A stretch of 64,000 nucleotides of DNA from UBA7332 sp051652645 (GTDB lineage: Bacteria > Bacteroidota > Bacteroidia > Bacteroidales > UBA7332). The stretch covers positions 1-64,000 of the forward strand of contig JBOFUP010000003.1 in assembly GCA_051652645.1 (NCBI GenBank), given 5' to 3'. The position numbers and the translations under genes were made by a program. Below, piece by piece: positions 51,709 through 61,425 of this stretch. Each line of letters starts with the position of its first letter. Within the stretch, counting starts at the first letter, position 1. The notes beneath the pieces are model-generated. The model ran no database searches. It was not told the origin of the DNA and saw nothing but the letters and a program-made list of their open reading frames with translations.

Positions 51709-53904
51709 ATGAAGCGACTAGGTTCTATCTTATTTATTCTACTAACTGTTTGGATAGGTTTTACTCCAGCATTATCTTCTCAACGAAAGAAGGTGGGTGT
51801 TGTTCTTAGTGGAGGTGGGGCAAAGGGTGTGGCTCATATAGGGGTGTTGAAGGTTCTCGAAGAGGCGGGGATACCGATAGATTATATTACGGGAACGAGT
51901 ATGGGCGCTATTGTAGGTGGCCTATATTCTATTGGTTATACTCCAGAAATGCTAGACTCTTTGGTGAGGAAGCAGGATTGGATAGCACTTTTGAGCGACA
52001 AGGTAGATCGAAGTAATCAGCTCTTCTCTCGTCGTGAGCAGTCCGATAGATATGTATTGTCATTTCCATTGAGCAAGGCAAGTAAACAGGAGGCTCTTTC
52101 TGGGGCTGTTTCGGGTCAGAATGTTTATAATCTTCTATCAGAATTGACTGTTGGATTTCATGGATCTATTGATTTCTTGTCTCTTCCCACACCATTTAGT
52201 TGTGTGGCGTATGATATTTCAACAGGTAAAGAGGTAATTCAGAATAGTGGAAATCTGCCAATGGCAATACGAGCAAGTATGTCTTTCCCAGGGGCATTTC
52301 GTCCAGTAAAGCGCGACAGTATGGTGCTTATCGATGGGGGAGTGATAAACAATTTCCCAGTTGATGTTGCCAGAAGTATGGGGGCGGACATTATTATAGG
52401 TGTGGATGTTGGATCTGGATTAAGAACTGCTCAGGAGGTTAATTCGGTCTTTGGTATAGTGGATCAGTTTGCATCTATCATTGGTAATCCTTCATATGAA
52501 AAGAATAAGGCTATGACTGATCTGTATCTACAGCCAGATGTAGAGCCTTATAGTGCGGCAAGCTTTGGATCTGATGCTATATCTATTCTTTTAAATAGGG
52601 GGGAGCAGGCTGCTAGATTAAAGTATGACTCACTTCTTGAACTTAAACGAAGTCTTGGAAGGGTGGAGAGTCGTAAAGTCTCTTCAAGGAGTGTTCGTAA
52701 AGAGCAAGATTCCGTGGAGTTGTCAAAGCTTAAGTTCGAAGGGCTGGACTCAAAGAATTTGAAAGTAGCAAGCAAGGTGTTGAACCTTCCTGATAGTGGG
52801 CGTGTAGCTATTTCTGAGCTTACCCATAGCTTGAGTGAGCTCAGGGGTACAGGTGCCTTTTCTGATGTCTCATTTCAGTTGAGTGGTGCAGATGGGGATG
52901 AACTGACGCTGTTTTTGAAACCAAGAGCTGCTACAATATTTAGTTTGGGTGTTCGTTTTGACTCGCAGGAGATGGCTGGCCTTCTTCTAGGAGCTGATTA
53001 TATGCCGAATCCATTGACGGGATTTAGTTTAGAACTTCTAGGTAGGCTAAGTAGTAATCCCTATGGTAAGTTGAGCGCAAACTTTGGTAAAACGATGTTT
53101 GGTAAGATGGGCTTCTCTTATCTATACTACTATAGTGATGTTAATCTTTATGAGAGGGGTCAGAAGCAGTTTAATGCTGAATACAATCAGCATTGCTTAG
53201 ATTTTAGGCTCTCTGAGGTAAGTTTGAAGAACTTCAAGTTTAATTTTGGCGTTCAATATGACTTCTATAAGTTTAACTCATTTTTGTATACAGGATATGA
53301 GGATCAGATTGATGTCTCTACTGGGGGCTTTCTTAATCTCTTTGCTCTTGCTCACCTAGAGACCCTTGATAATAGTTACTATCCCAAGATGGGTTATTCA
53401 CTCAAGGGGAGTTATATGATGATAAATAAGCTTAGAGGATACACGGATTTTAATCCTTTGCATGCTCTAGGTTTAAGTTTTAGATGGGCACATTCTCTGG
53501 GTAGAAGGGTTACTCTAGAGAATTCATTCTATGGGCGAGCACTATTAGGTGATAATCTCTCCTATCCCTATCTGAATCTCTTTGGTGGGGATCATATAGG
53601 AAGGTATGCTGCTCAGCAGATTCCATTTATTGGAGTGCAACGTCCCGAGTTGGCTAATAATCTCTTTGGTGTTCTGCGTTTGGACCTAAGGGTTGAGCTT
53701 TGGAAGAGTCACTACATATCGGCTATAGGCAATTATGGCTATCAAGCTGATGGTTTTGATCGGATATTTAAAGGAGAGCACCTCTATGGAGTGGGTGTTA
53801 AGTATGCTTATGATACGTTTTTGGGTCCTGTTAGTATTCTGATTGACTATTCTAATAGGACTTCTCGAGTTGGCGCTTATATTTCGCTTGGTCGTTTCTT
53901 CTAA
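51709..53904 (+). CDS. Patatin-like phospholipase fused to a BamA-type outer membrane barrel
   Basis: 731-residue exported protein with two parts. After a signal peptide (about 1-23, ending ALSSQ) the patatin domain (about 27-310) carries the oxyanion loop GGGAKGVAHIG, the nucleophile GTSMG and the aspartate DGGVINNFP, so the Ser-Asp dyad is intact. After a POTRA-like segment (about 345-405) the rest is a 16-strand type Omp85 barrel ending SLGRFF, with the terminal F expected of outer-membrane insertion. It belongs to the PlpD-like type V secretion group or a barrel-anchored lipase; substrate unknown. Own promoter; pseudouridine synthase and PBP1A genes follow. Confidence 0.88.
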   Translation: MKRLGSILFILLTVWIGFTPALSSQRKKVGVVLSGGGAKGVAHIGVLKVLEEAGIPIDYITGTSMGAIVGGLYSIGYTPEMLDSLVRKQDWIALLSDKVDRSNQLFSRREQSDRYVLSFPLSKASKQEALSGAVSGQNVYNLLSELTVGFHGSIDFLSLPTPFSCVAYDISTGKEVIQNSGNLPMAIRASMSFPGAFRPVKRDSMVLIDGGVINNFPVDVARSMGADIIIGVDVGSGLRTAQEVNSVFGIVDQFASIIGNPSYEKNKAMTDLYLQPDVEPYSAASFGSDAISILLNRGEQAARLKYDSLLELKRSLGRVESRKVSSRSVRKEQDSVELSKLKFEGLDSKNLKVASKVLNLPDSGRVAISELTHSLSELRGTGAFSDVSFQLSGADGDELTLFLKPRAATIFSLGVRFDSQEMAGLLLGADYMPNPLTGFSLELLGRLSSNPYGKLSANFGKTMFGKMGFSYLYYYSDVNLYERGQKQFNAEYNQHCLDFRLSEVSLKNFKFNFGVQYDFYKFNSFLYTGYEDQIDVSTGGFLNLFALAHLETLDNSYYPKMGYSLKGSYMMINKLRGYTDFNPLHALGLSFRWAHSLGRRVTLENSFYGRALLGDNLSYPYLNLFGGDHIGRYAAQQIPFIGVQRPELANNLFGVLRLDLRVELWKSHYISAIGNYGYQADGFDRIFKGEHLYGVGVKYAYDTFLGPVSILIDYSNRTSRVGAYISLGRFF

Positions 53905-53961
53905 TTTTGTTGTTGAGGGGATGAAAAGGGAAAGCCTCGTAAAATTTGTTTTAGAGAGTAT

Positions 53962-54687
53962 ATGATAGAGATATTGTTTCAGGATGAACACTTGGTTGTG
54001 GTGAATAAGCCATCAGGTCTTTTGGTACACCGAACGGCAATAGCCGAGGAGGAAACTCTTTTTTTGTTGCAGATTCTTAGGGATCAGTTGGGCAAATATT
54101 TATATCCAATTCATAGATTGGATCGCCCTACTTCGGGTGCTATAGCTTTTGCTTTTTCAGCGCAGGTGGCCTCCTCTTTTTCTCAAGCTATGGAGAGGGA
54201 TGAGGTGGTTAAGGTGTATCATGCTTTAGTTAGAGGGTGGTTCACTCATGTGGTGGATCTTGATTATCCAGTGAAGAATGAGAAAGGGAAGCTACGAGAG
54301 GCAAACTCTCTTTTTACTCCTTTGGGGCATATTGAGATGCCTATACCATTTGGCAGGTATGAAACATCGCGCTATACACTCTTGCAGTGTGAGCCCAAAA
54401 CTGGGAGATGGCATCAGCTGCGTCAGCATCTAGCGCATCTGCGCCACTACATAATTAATGATAGAGTGCACGGGGATGGAAAGCAGAATAGGTTGTTTAC
54501 TGAGAAGTTGGACTTGAGAGATATGTTTCTTCATGCTCGATATATTGAGTTCAATCATCCAGTTACAGGTCAGAGGATCTTGCTTTGGGCCGACTATCCC
54601 GAGCATTGGTCGCGTTATTATGATAAGTGTGTAGAGTATTGTGGGGAGCAAAATAGCTCATCATGGGGCTTGTGTTTTAAAAAATAG
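53962..54687 (+). CDS. truC: RluA-family pseudouridine synthase, TruC-like
   Basis: Converts a uridine to pseudouridine, probably U65 of tRNAs if truly TruC. 241 residues, no S4 domain, which fits TruC rather than RluC/RluD. The catalytic aspartate is D54 in HRLDRPTSG. The N-terminus ILFQDEHLVVVNKPSGLLVHR and the LLQCEPKTGRWHQLRQHLAHLRHYIINDRVHGDGKQNR segment are characteristic. Lies between the patatin-barrel and PBP1A genes. Confidence 0.88.
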   Translation: MIEILFQDEHLVVVNKPSGLLVHRTAIAEEETLFLLQILRDQLGKYLYPIHRLDRPTSGAIAFAFSAQVASSFSQAMERDEVVKVYHALVRGWFTHVVDLDYPVKNEKGKLREANSLFTPLGHIEMPIPFGRYETSRYTLLQCEPKTGRWHQLRQHLAHLRHYIINDRVHGDGKQNRLFTEKLDLRDMFLHARYIEFNHPVTGQRILLWADYPEHWSRYYDKCVEYCGEQNSSSWGLCFKK

Positions 54688-54689
54688 GT

Positions 54690-54697
54690 TACTTTTG
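54690..54697 (+). promoter_or_regulatory. Candidate PBP1A promoter (-7 box)
   Basis: TACTTTTG, directly after the preceding stop codon and 34 nt before the PBP1A ATG. No strong -33 box. Confidence 0.45.
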
Positions 54698-54730
54698 TGC
54701 CTATGTATAATATGAAATGAATTGTAGATA

Positions 54731-57070
54731 ATGAGTAAGAGTACTTTTCAACGAACTTTTCAGCTCCTCTTTTGGTCCATATTTGGAGTAGGGATAGCTA
54801 GTGTTGCGCTTATTTTCTTCTTGATAGCGCACGGTGTTATTGGTTATATGCCTTCAATCGAGGATCTAGAGAATCCAAAGGATAAGTTTGCTTCAGAGAT
54901 AATCTCTTCGGATATGCAGGTGCTTGGGCGTTACTATCAGAGTAAGGCTAATAGGATATTTGTCAATTATCATGACCTCTCGCCAGAGTTGGTCAAGGCT
55001 CTTATAGCAACTGAGGATGTGAGATTCAAGGACCATTCGGGTATTGATGCTTTTGCACTTGTTCGTGCTGTTATTAAACGTGGTATTCTGGGTCAGAAGA
55101 GTGCTGGTGGTGGTAGTACTATCTCGCAGCAGCTTGCAAAGTTGCTATACACAGAGCAGGCAGATAATGTGTTTCAGCGAGTCATGCAGAAGCCTGTAGA
55201 GTGGGTGATAGCAGTTCAGCTTGAGCGTCATTATACAAAAGAGGAGATTGTTAACATGTATCTCAATAAGTTTGATTTCTTGAATAATGCAGTTGGTATT
55301 AAGTCTGCTGCATATGTCTACTTTGGCAAAAATCCAAATGAGCTTAATACTCAAGAGGCGGCTACGTTAATAGGTATGTGTAAGAATCCTTCTTATTTCA
55401 ATCCGCTGAGATATGCAGAGAGAACAACAGGAAGGCGAAATACAGTACTTGATCAGATGACCAAAGCTGACTTTATTAGTAGAGCCCAAAGAGACTCTTT
55501 GCAGCAGTTACCCCTTACTCTCCACTATAATAAGGCAGATCATAAGGAGGGTATTGCTGCATACTTTAGAGAGAGACTTCGTATTATGATGACTGCTAAA
55601 AAACCACTCATGAAGAATTATGCTTCCTGGCAGCGTCAGCAGTTTTATGAGGACTCTATCTCTTGGGAGAAGAATCCTCTTTATGGATGGTGTAATAAGA
55701 ACGTCAAGGCTGATGGATCGAATTATAATATATATACAGATGGATTGAAGATATATACTACCATCAATGCTAAGATGCAAGGCTATGCTGAGGAGGCAGT
55801 CAAAGAGCATATGAGTAAAACAATACAGCCTACATTCTTCAAAGAGAAGCGTGGCCGTAAGTCTGCTCCTTTCTCTAAGAATGTTACAGATAGTGAAGTT
55901 GAGTCTATATTGAATAGGTCGATGCGCCAATCTGAAAGGTATAGAGTGATGAAGCTCGGCGGGGCTTCGGATTCGGAAATTCGAGCAGCTTTTGATAAAA
56001 AGGTTGATATGACTCTCTTTTCTTGGGCAGGAATGGTTGATACGACTATGACACCCATGGATTCAATTAAGTATATGAAGCACTTTGCTCGTGCTGGTTT
56101 TATGTCTATGGATCCTCGTAATGGGCATATCAAAGCATACGTTGGTGGGATAGACTTTAGAAACTTTCAGTATGATATGGTAAGTGTGGGGCGTCGCCAA
56201 GTTGGGTCAACAATCAAACCCTTCCTTTATACTTTGGCAATGGAGGAGGGCTTCACGCCTTGTGATCAAATGAGAAACTCTCAACCTCGATTAGTCACAG
56301 AGACAGGCGAGGTGTGGGCTCCTAGAAATGCTAGTAATAGTCGAATTGGGGAGATGATAACACTCCAATATGGTTTAACAACCTCTAATAACTGGATTTC
56401 AGCTCAGCTGATGTCACGTATGTCGCCTTATCAGTTTGTACGTCTATTAAAATCATTCGGTATTAAGAGTAAGTTGGACCCGGTGGTGTCTCTTTGTCTT
56501 GGACCTTGTGAGGTGACAGTCTCAGAGATGGTAAGTGCTTATACTGCATATCCAAATAGAGGTGTAAGGGTTGATCCTTTGTTTGTCACACGTATAGAGG
56601 ATGAGTTTGGCAATGAAATAGCTAAATTTACTCCACCAATTGAGGAGGTCTTTAGTGAAGATACTGCCGATAAGATGATACATATGTTGCGCGGGGTAAT
56701 AGAGCAGGGTACAGGTGGAAGCCTTCGTGGAAGATACTCTATTCGTTCACCTCACGGCGGTAAGACCGGGACGACAAATAATAACTCTGACGGGTGGTTT
56801 ATGGCTTTCACTCCATCGCTTGTATCTGGTACTTGGGTTGGATGGGAAGATCGTTCTATTCATTTTGATAATATTGCAGAGGGGCAAGGTGCTCGTATGG
56901 CACTACCTATTTATGGTCTCTTCATGCAAAAGGTCTATGCAGACAAAACTTTAGGCTACTCTCAGACTGAGGAGTTTGAAGTAGGTAATGGCGATCCGTG
57001 TGGTTCTCACCGCTCTAATCAAGAGAAGGAAGAGCAAGAATTGCCTACTATGGATTCATTCTTTGAATGA
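54731..57070 (+). CDS. Bifunctional penicillin-binding protein 1A
   Basis: Class A PBP that polymerises lipid II and cross-links the strands. 779 residues: membrane helix at about 18-40; glycosyltransferase domain at about 60-240 with ATEDVRFKDHSGID (catalytic glutamate), GGGSTISQQLAK and the ERHYTKEEIVNMYLNKFDF segment; transpeptidase domain at about 420-740 with S-T-I-K in RRQVGSTIKPFLY, S-N-N in TTSNNWIS and K-T-G-T in HGGKTGTTNNN. The outer-membrane activator genes are not nearby. Ends before a strong terminator. Confidence 0.95.
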   Translation: MSKSTFQRTFQLLFWSIFGVGIASVALIFFLIAHGVIGYMPSIEDLENPKDKFASEIISSDMQVLGRYYQSKANRIFVNYHDLSPELVKALIATEDVRFKDHSGIDAFALVRAVIKRGILGQKSAGGGSTISQQLAKLLYTEQADNVFQRVMQKPVEWVIAVQLERHYTKEEIVNMYLNKFDFLNNAVGIKSAAYVYFGKNPNELNTQEAATLIGMCKNPSYFNPLRYAERTTGRRNTVLDQMTKADFISRAQRDSLQQLPLTLHYNKADHKEGIAAYFRERLRIMMTAKKPLMKNYASWQRQQFYEDSISWEKNPLYGWCNKNVKADGSNYNIYTDGLKIYTTINAKMQGYAEEAVKEHMSKTIQPTFFKEKRGRKSAPFSKNVTDSEVESILNRSMRQSERYRVMKLGGASDSEIRAAFDKKVDMTLFSWAGMVDTTMTPMDSIKYMKHFARAGFMSMDPRNGHIKAYVGGIDFRNFQYDMVSVGRRQVGSTIKPFLYTLAMEEGFTPCDQMRNSQPRLVTETGEVWAPRNASNSRIGEMITLQYGLTTSNNWISAQLMSRMSPYQFVRLLKSFGIKSKLDPVVSLCLGPCEVTVSEMVSAYTAYPNRGVRVDPLFVTRIEDEFGNEIAKFTPPIEEVFSEDTADKMIHMLRGVIEQGTGGSLRGRYSIRSPHGGKTGTTNNNSDGWFMAFTPSLVSGTWVGWEDRSIHFDNIAEGQGARMALPIYGLFMQKVYADKTLGYSQTEEFEVGNGDPCGSHRSNQEKEEQELPTMDSFFE

Positions 57071-57089
57071 GAATGTTATACTGATATAA

Positions 57090-57144
57090 AAAAGGAGCGA
57101 TAATGAAAGCAATTGTGTAAAATGCTTTCATTATCGCTCCTTTT
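57090..57144. terminator. Terminator after PBP1A
   Basis: Perfect 22-bp arms (57090-57111 and 57123-57144) with an 11-nt loop, flanked by A and T runs. Confidence 0.9.
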
Positions 57145-57389
57145 GTTATTCTTTGCACTATTGTTGATATATAGAGAATTATACTATTTTGGTATATTGG
57201 TAAGCTTAAAATATACTATTATTATCTCACTAAATTGACGATTTACTGTTATCTTAAGATTGCATAATGGGTATATCACCAACTGTTTTGCTTTTTATTC
57301 TTGAACCATGAGATAAATATTGCGTTTATTAAATATAAAAAGCTCTCTTTTTTCATTTGTTAAGGCTGTATCATCTCTCAAAAAAGTAG

Positions 57390-57398
57390 TACATTTGC
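57390..57398 (+). promoter_or_regulatory. Candidate nqr operon promoter (-7 box)
   Basis: TACATTTGC matches TAnnTTTGC exactly, 31 nt before the nqrA ATG. The nearest TTTG upstream is about 30 nt away, too far for a standard -33. The 285 bp between this operon and the PBP1A terminator show nothing else. Confidence 0.6.
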
Positions 57399-57429
57399 GG
57401 GACTATTTAGAATTCTATTATCAAACTAT

Positions 57430-58785
57430 ATGGCAAATATGATCAAAATCAAAAAAGGCTTAGACATTAAGCTAAAGGGTCGTGCTGCTGAAACTGTCGT
57501 TAAAACTCCAAAAGCTTCGCTTTATGGTATTTCTCCAGACGATTTTCACGGTGTAGTCCCAAAGGTTGTGGTAAAGCCTGGTGACCGAGTTTTAGCAGGT
57601 TCGCCACTAATGGTGGACAAAAACTGTCCAGAAATTAAGTTTGTTTCGTTTGTAAGCGGTGAGGTTGTTGCTGTAAACCGTGGCGAGCGTCGCAAGGTGT
57701 TGGATATTCAGGTAAAACCTGATCAGAACGGTGTGGAACAATTAACTTTCGAGAGAATTGATCTAAACAGAGCATCATCTCAAGAGATTAAGGCAGCAAT
57801 GCTAGAGATGGGACTTTGGCCTTTTATCAAGCAGCGTCCTTATGATGTGATAGCAAATCCAAACGAGACCTCAAGAGACATTTTTGTAACAGGGTTTGAT
57901 TCGGCTCCTTTGGCTCCAAACTACGATACTATTCTCTCTAAAGAGGATATCAATGAGCTTCAGGTTGGTTTGAATGCCATAGCAAAGCTTACATCTGGAA
58001 AGGTTTATCTTTCAGTACGTAGTGGAAGCGCTTTAGCTAATGTGAAGGGTGTGGAGATTGTTGAAGTTGAAGGGCCTCACCCAGCTGGGAATGTTGGCGT
58101 TCAGATTCACAATATCGCTCCAGTTAATAAAGGAGAAACAGTTTGGACAATTAATGCACTAGATCTTTCTCTAATAGGAAAATCTCTTCATAATGCATCA
58201 TTAGCATCTACTCGTAAAGTGGCAATAGTAGGATCTGAGATAGCTTCTCCTTGCTACACCGAGACAATTATTGGTTCTCAAATATCACCACTAGTGGAGG
58301 GTAACCTTATAAAGGGTGATTGTAATCTTAGATTTATTGCAGGTAACGTTTTGACAGGAAAGAAAGTTTCGACTCAGAGCTTCTTGTCTCCATACGTACA
58401 TCAAATAACTGTTATCCCAGAGGGGGATGATGTTCATGAGATGTTCGGTTGGGCTATGCCTGGATTTGACAAAATGAGTGCAAGTAAATCATACTTCTCA
58501 TGGTTGTTCCCTAATCGTGAATACCGTATGGATGCTCGTATACGCGGAGGTGTTCGAGCAATCATCATGTCAGGTGAGTATGACAAGGTATTCCCTATGG
58601 ATATTCTGCCAGAGTTCCTTATTAAAGAGACTTTAGCATTCAATATCGATAAGATGGAGAATCTAGGTATCTATGAGGTTGCACCAGAGGACTTTGCTCT
58701 ATGCGAATTTGTTGATACATCAAAACTTCCAATTCAGCACATCATCCGCACTGGTCTTGATCAGCTGAGAAAAGAGATGATTTAA
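57430..58785 (+). CDS. nqrA: Na+-translocating NADH:quinone reductase subunit A
   Basis: Peripheral subunit of the sodium-pumping NADH dehydrogenase. 451 residues. The start MANMIKIKKGLDIKLKG is family-like, as are VKPGDRVLAGSPLMVDK at about 54-70 and the GEVVAVNRGERRKVLDIQV segment. The C-terminal region (PMDILPEFLIKETLAFNIDKMENLGIYEVAPEDFALCEFVD) is also typical. It opens the operon nqrABCDEF, which has a clear -7 box and a terminator after nqrF. Confidence 0.97.
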   Translation: MANMIKIKKGLDIKLKGRAAETVVKTPKASLYGISPDDFHGVVPKVVVKPGDRVLAGSPLMVDKNCPEIKFVSFVSGEVVAVNRGERRKVLDIQVKPDQNGVEQLTFERIDLNRASSQEIKAAMLEMGLWPFIKQRPYDVIANPNETSRDIFVTGFDSAPLAPNYDTILSKEDINELQVGLNAIAKLTSGKVYLSVRSGSALANVKGVEIVEVEGPHPAGNVGVQIHNIAPVNKGETVWTINALDLSLIGKSLHNASLASTRKVAIVGSEIASPCYTETIIGSQISPLVEGNLIKGDCNLRFIAGNVLTGKKVSTQSFLSPYVHQITVIPEGDDVHEMFGWAMPGFDKMSASKSYFSWLFPNREYRMDARIRGGVRAIIMSGEYDKVFPMDILPEFLIKETLAFNIDKMENLGIYEVAPEDFALCEFVDTSKLPIQHIIRTGLDQLRKEMI

Positions 58786-58792
58786 TTTTATA

Positions 58793-58816
58793 ATGTTTAA
58801 ATACTTACGAGATTGA
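58793..58816 (+). other. 7-codon mini-ORF overlapping the nqrB start
   Basis: ATG TTT AAA TAC TTA CGA GAT TGA starts 7 nt after nqrA and its TGA overlaps the nqrB TTG start in the form TTGA. It may be chance or a translational-coupling leader. Confidence 0.35.
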
Positions 58817-60021
58817 AAGCTTTACGTAATTATATCGATAAGATTAAGCCCAACTTCCAAGAGGGCGGTAAGCTACACGCTTTCCATTCTGTCTTTGATG
58901 GGTTCGAGACTTTTCTGTTTGTTCCTAATGAGACTTCAAAAACAGGAGTTCATATACACGATAGCATAGACTCAAAGCGTACTATGTCAGTTGTGCTATT
59001 GGCTCTTATGCCAGCACTTCTTTTTGGTATGTACAATGTTGGTTATCAACATTACCTATCAATAGGAGAGTTAACATCAACTGATTTCTTTACAATCTTC
59101 CTTTATGGTCTGCTAGCTGTCCTACCTAAGATTGTTGTTTCTTATGGTGTAGGTCTAGGGATTGAGTTTGTTATTGCACAGTGGAAGAAGCATGAGATCC
59201 AAGAAGGATTCTTGGTTTCAGGTATGTTGATTCCTATGATTGTTCCAGTTGATACTCCTCTGTGGATGATTGCTGTAGCAACTGCTTTTGCTGTTGTTTT
59301 TGCAAAAGAGATATTTGGAGGTACAGGTATGAACATCTTTAATGTGGCTTTGATCACACGTGCATTCCTTTTCTTTGCTTATCCAAGTAAGATGTCTGGT
59401 GACACTGTTTGGGTTCGTACAGAAGATACTTTTGGCATGGGTGCAGGACAAGTTGTTGATGGTTTCACTGGAGCTACTCCTTTGGGACAGATCTCAACTG
59501 CACCAACAACTGAAGCTGTAGTTACAGATATAGTAGGAAATACAATATCAACATGGGACTACTTCATAGGTTTGATTCCAGGGTCAATAGGTGAGACATC
59601 AACTTTGGCAATCCTTATTGGAGCAGTTATATTGATGTTGAGTGGAATTGGTAGCTGGAAAACTATTGTTTCTACCTTTATTGGTGGTTTCGCTATTACT
59701 TCTCTTTTCAACCTATTCCCATCAACTGCAGGATTGGCCCTTTCTCCTATAGATCAAATCTGTTTGGGTGGTTTCGCATTTGGTGCAGTATTCATGGCTA
59801 CTGACCCTGTTACTTCAGCACGTACTGAAACAGGTAAATATATCTATGGATTCTTGGTTGGTGCAATTGCAATGTTAGTTCGTGTTGTTAACCCAGGGTA
59901 TCCAGAGGGAATGATGCTTGCTATCTTGTTGATGAACGTATTCGCACCACTGATTGACCACTACGTAGTAGAGTCAAACATCAGCAGAAGGTTGAAGAGA
60001 TCAAAAGTAACGAATGCTTAA
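58813..60021 (+). CDS. nqrB: Na+-translocating NADH:quinone reductase subunit B
   Basis: Integral subunit that carries covalent FMN and riboflavin. 402 residues with about ten membrane helices. The FMN attachment threonine is T222 in DGFTGATPLGQ. No ATG is in frame between the nqrA stop and the conserved N-terminus (ALRNYIDKIKPNF), so translation must start at the TTG at 58813 or depend on something unusual. The upstream ATG at 58793 is in another frame and stops at 58816, overlapping the TTG. Confidence 0.95.
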   Translation: MKALRNYIDKIKPNFQEGGKLHAFHSVFDGFETFLFVPNETSKTGVHIHDSIDSKRTMSVVLLALMPALLFGMYNVGYQHYLSIGELTSTDFFTIFLYGLLAVLPKIVVSYGVGLGIEFVIAQWKKHEIQEGFLVSGMLIPMIVPVDTPLWMIAVATAFAVVFAKEIFGGTGMNIFNVALITRAFLFFAYPSKMSGDTVWVRTEDTFGMGAGQVVDGFTGATPLGQISTAPTTEAVVTDIVGNTISTWDYFIGLIPGSIGETSTLAILIGAVILMLSGIGSWKTIVSTFIGGFAITSLFNLFPSTAGLALSPIDQICLGGFAFGAVFMATDPVTSARTETGKYIYGFLVGAIAMLVRVVNPGYPEGMMLAILLMNVFAPLIDHYVVESNISRRLKRSKVTNA

Positions 60022-60033
60022 TAACTTGAAGTT

Positions 60034-60756
60034 ATGAATAGACAAAGTAATAGTTATACAGTAATCTACTCTATTGTGATGGTAGTAGTAGTGGCTGCTG
60101 TTTTGGCTTTCACAGCTTTAAGCTTGAAAGAGAAGCAGACCAAGAATGTCGAGATCGATAAGAAGATTCAGATATTGAACTCAATCAAAGTAGCTTCAAA
60201 TGCAAAAGATGCAGAGGCTCTTTATGAAAAATATATCAAAGACTCTTTTGTGATAAACGCAAAGGGTGAGAAGATAAGCTCAGATTCAGACAGAGCAGCT
60301 GCATTTAATGTAGATGTTCCAGCTCAAGTAAAAGGTAATGTAGGGGATAAACGCAATGAACGTGAACTACCTGTTTATATTGCTAATCTTGAAGATGGAT
60401 CTGTTAAGTATATTTTCCCAATGAGTGGTGCCGGACTTTGGGGACCTATCTGGGGTTATGTATCTTTGAATGATGATAGAAACACCGTTTATGGGGCATA
60501 CTTCTCACACAAAGGTGAGACTCCTGGTCTAGGAGCTGAGATTGAAAAAGATTTCTTCTACGAGCAATTTGCAGGCAAAGAACTTTTCAAAGAAGGTGTG
60601 TTTAAATCTATCGCTGTTGAGAAGAAGGGTCAAAAGTCTTTGACTGGTGCTGACCAGGTAGATGCTATCTCTGGAGGAACAATAACAAGTAAAGGTGTTG
60701 ACGCTATGTTGATGGATTGTCTTGCTCCTTATGCACAATTTCTTATAAACAAATAA
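60034..60756 (+). CDS. nqrC: Na+-translocating NADH:quinone reductase subunit C
   Basis: Subunit with one N-terminal membrane helix (about 9-30) and a periplasmic domain carrying the second covalent FMN. 240 residues. The flavinylation motif is SGGTITS with T216 as the acceptor; the classical form is SGAT, so G replaces A at one position. GLWGPIWGYVSL and GETPGLGAEIEKDFFYEQF are characteristic. Attachment of FMN needs an ApbE-type transferase, which is not in this window. Confidence 0.95.
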   Translation: MNRQSNSYTVIYSIVMVVVVAAVLAFTALSLKEKQTKNVEIDKKIQILNSIKVASNAKDAEALYEKYIKDSFVINAKGEKISSDSDRAAAFNVDVPAQVKGNVGDKRNERELPVYIANLEDGSVKYIFPMSGAGLWGPIWGYVSLNDDRNTVYGAYFSHKGETPGLGAEIEKDFFYEQFAGKELFKEGVFKSIAVEKKGQKSLTGADQVDAISGGTITSKGVDAMLMDCLAPYAQFLINK

Positions 60757-60767
60757 TTGTTGGAATC

Positions 60768-61397
60768 ATGAGTTTATTATCAAAAAAACATAAGGAGATT
60801 CTACTAGGTCCTCTTTCTAGTAACAACCCTGTTATTGTTCAGGTACTAGGTATCTGTTCTGCACTTGCCGTAACGGCAAAACTTGAGCCAGCTCTAGTTA
60901 TGTCTCTTTCTGTGATGGCAGTACTTGCTTTTGCAAACGTCATCATATCATTGATGCGAAACACTATTCCTAATAGAATTCGTATTATCGTTCAGCTAGT
61001 TGTTGTTGCAGCTCTAGTTATCATTGTGGACCAAGTGTTGAAAGCTTATGCTTACGATGTAAGTAAACAGCTTTCGGTGTTCGTTGGTCTTATCATTACT
61101 AACTGTATCTTGATGGGACGACTAGAGGCCTTTGCTTTGGCAAATGGACCTTGGGAGTCTTTCCTTGATGGTGTAGGTAACGGTCTTGGTTATTCTATCA
61201 TTTTGATTATCGTGGCTTTCTTCCGTGAGCTTCTTGGTTCTGGTACACTTTTCGGTGTTCAGGTTATCCCACAGGCTTTGTACGACCTAGGTTATGAGAA
61301 CAATGGTTTGATGATCCTACCTCCTATGGCATTGATTACAACAGGTGTAATTATCTGGGTGCAGAGAGCTAAGAACAAAGATTTGCAAGAGAAGTAA
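60768..61397 (+). CDS. nqrD: Na+-translocating NADH:quinone reductase subunit D
   Basis: Membrane subunit with six helices, homologous to NqrE; the pair shares an iron centre through conserved cysteines (SICSALAVTAKLEP-like GICSALAVT and ITNCILMGRLEAFA here). 209 residues from ATG 60768, 11 nt after nqrC; an earlier in-frame start overlaps nqrC and adds residues not seen in the family. Confidence 0.96.
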   Translation: MSLLSKKHKEILLGPLSSNNPVIVQVLGICSALAVTAKLEPALVMSLSVMAVLAFANVIISLMRNTIPNRIRIIVQLVVVAALVIIVDQVLKAYAYDVSKQLSVFVGLIITNCILMGRLEAFALANGPWESFLDGVGNGLGYSIILIIVAFFRELLGSGTLFGVQVIPQALYDLGYENNGLMILPPMALITTGVIIWVQRAKNKDLQEK

Positions 61398-61425
61398 TTT
61401 GTAACACACAAAAAACAGATTGAAC

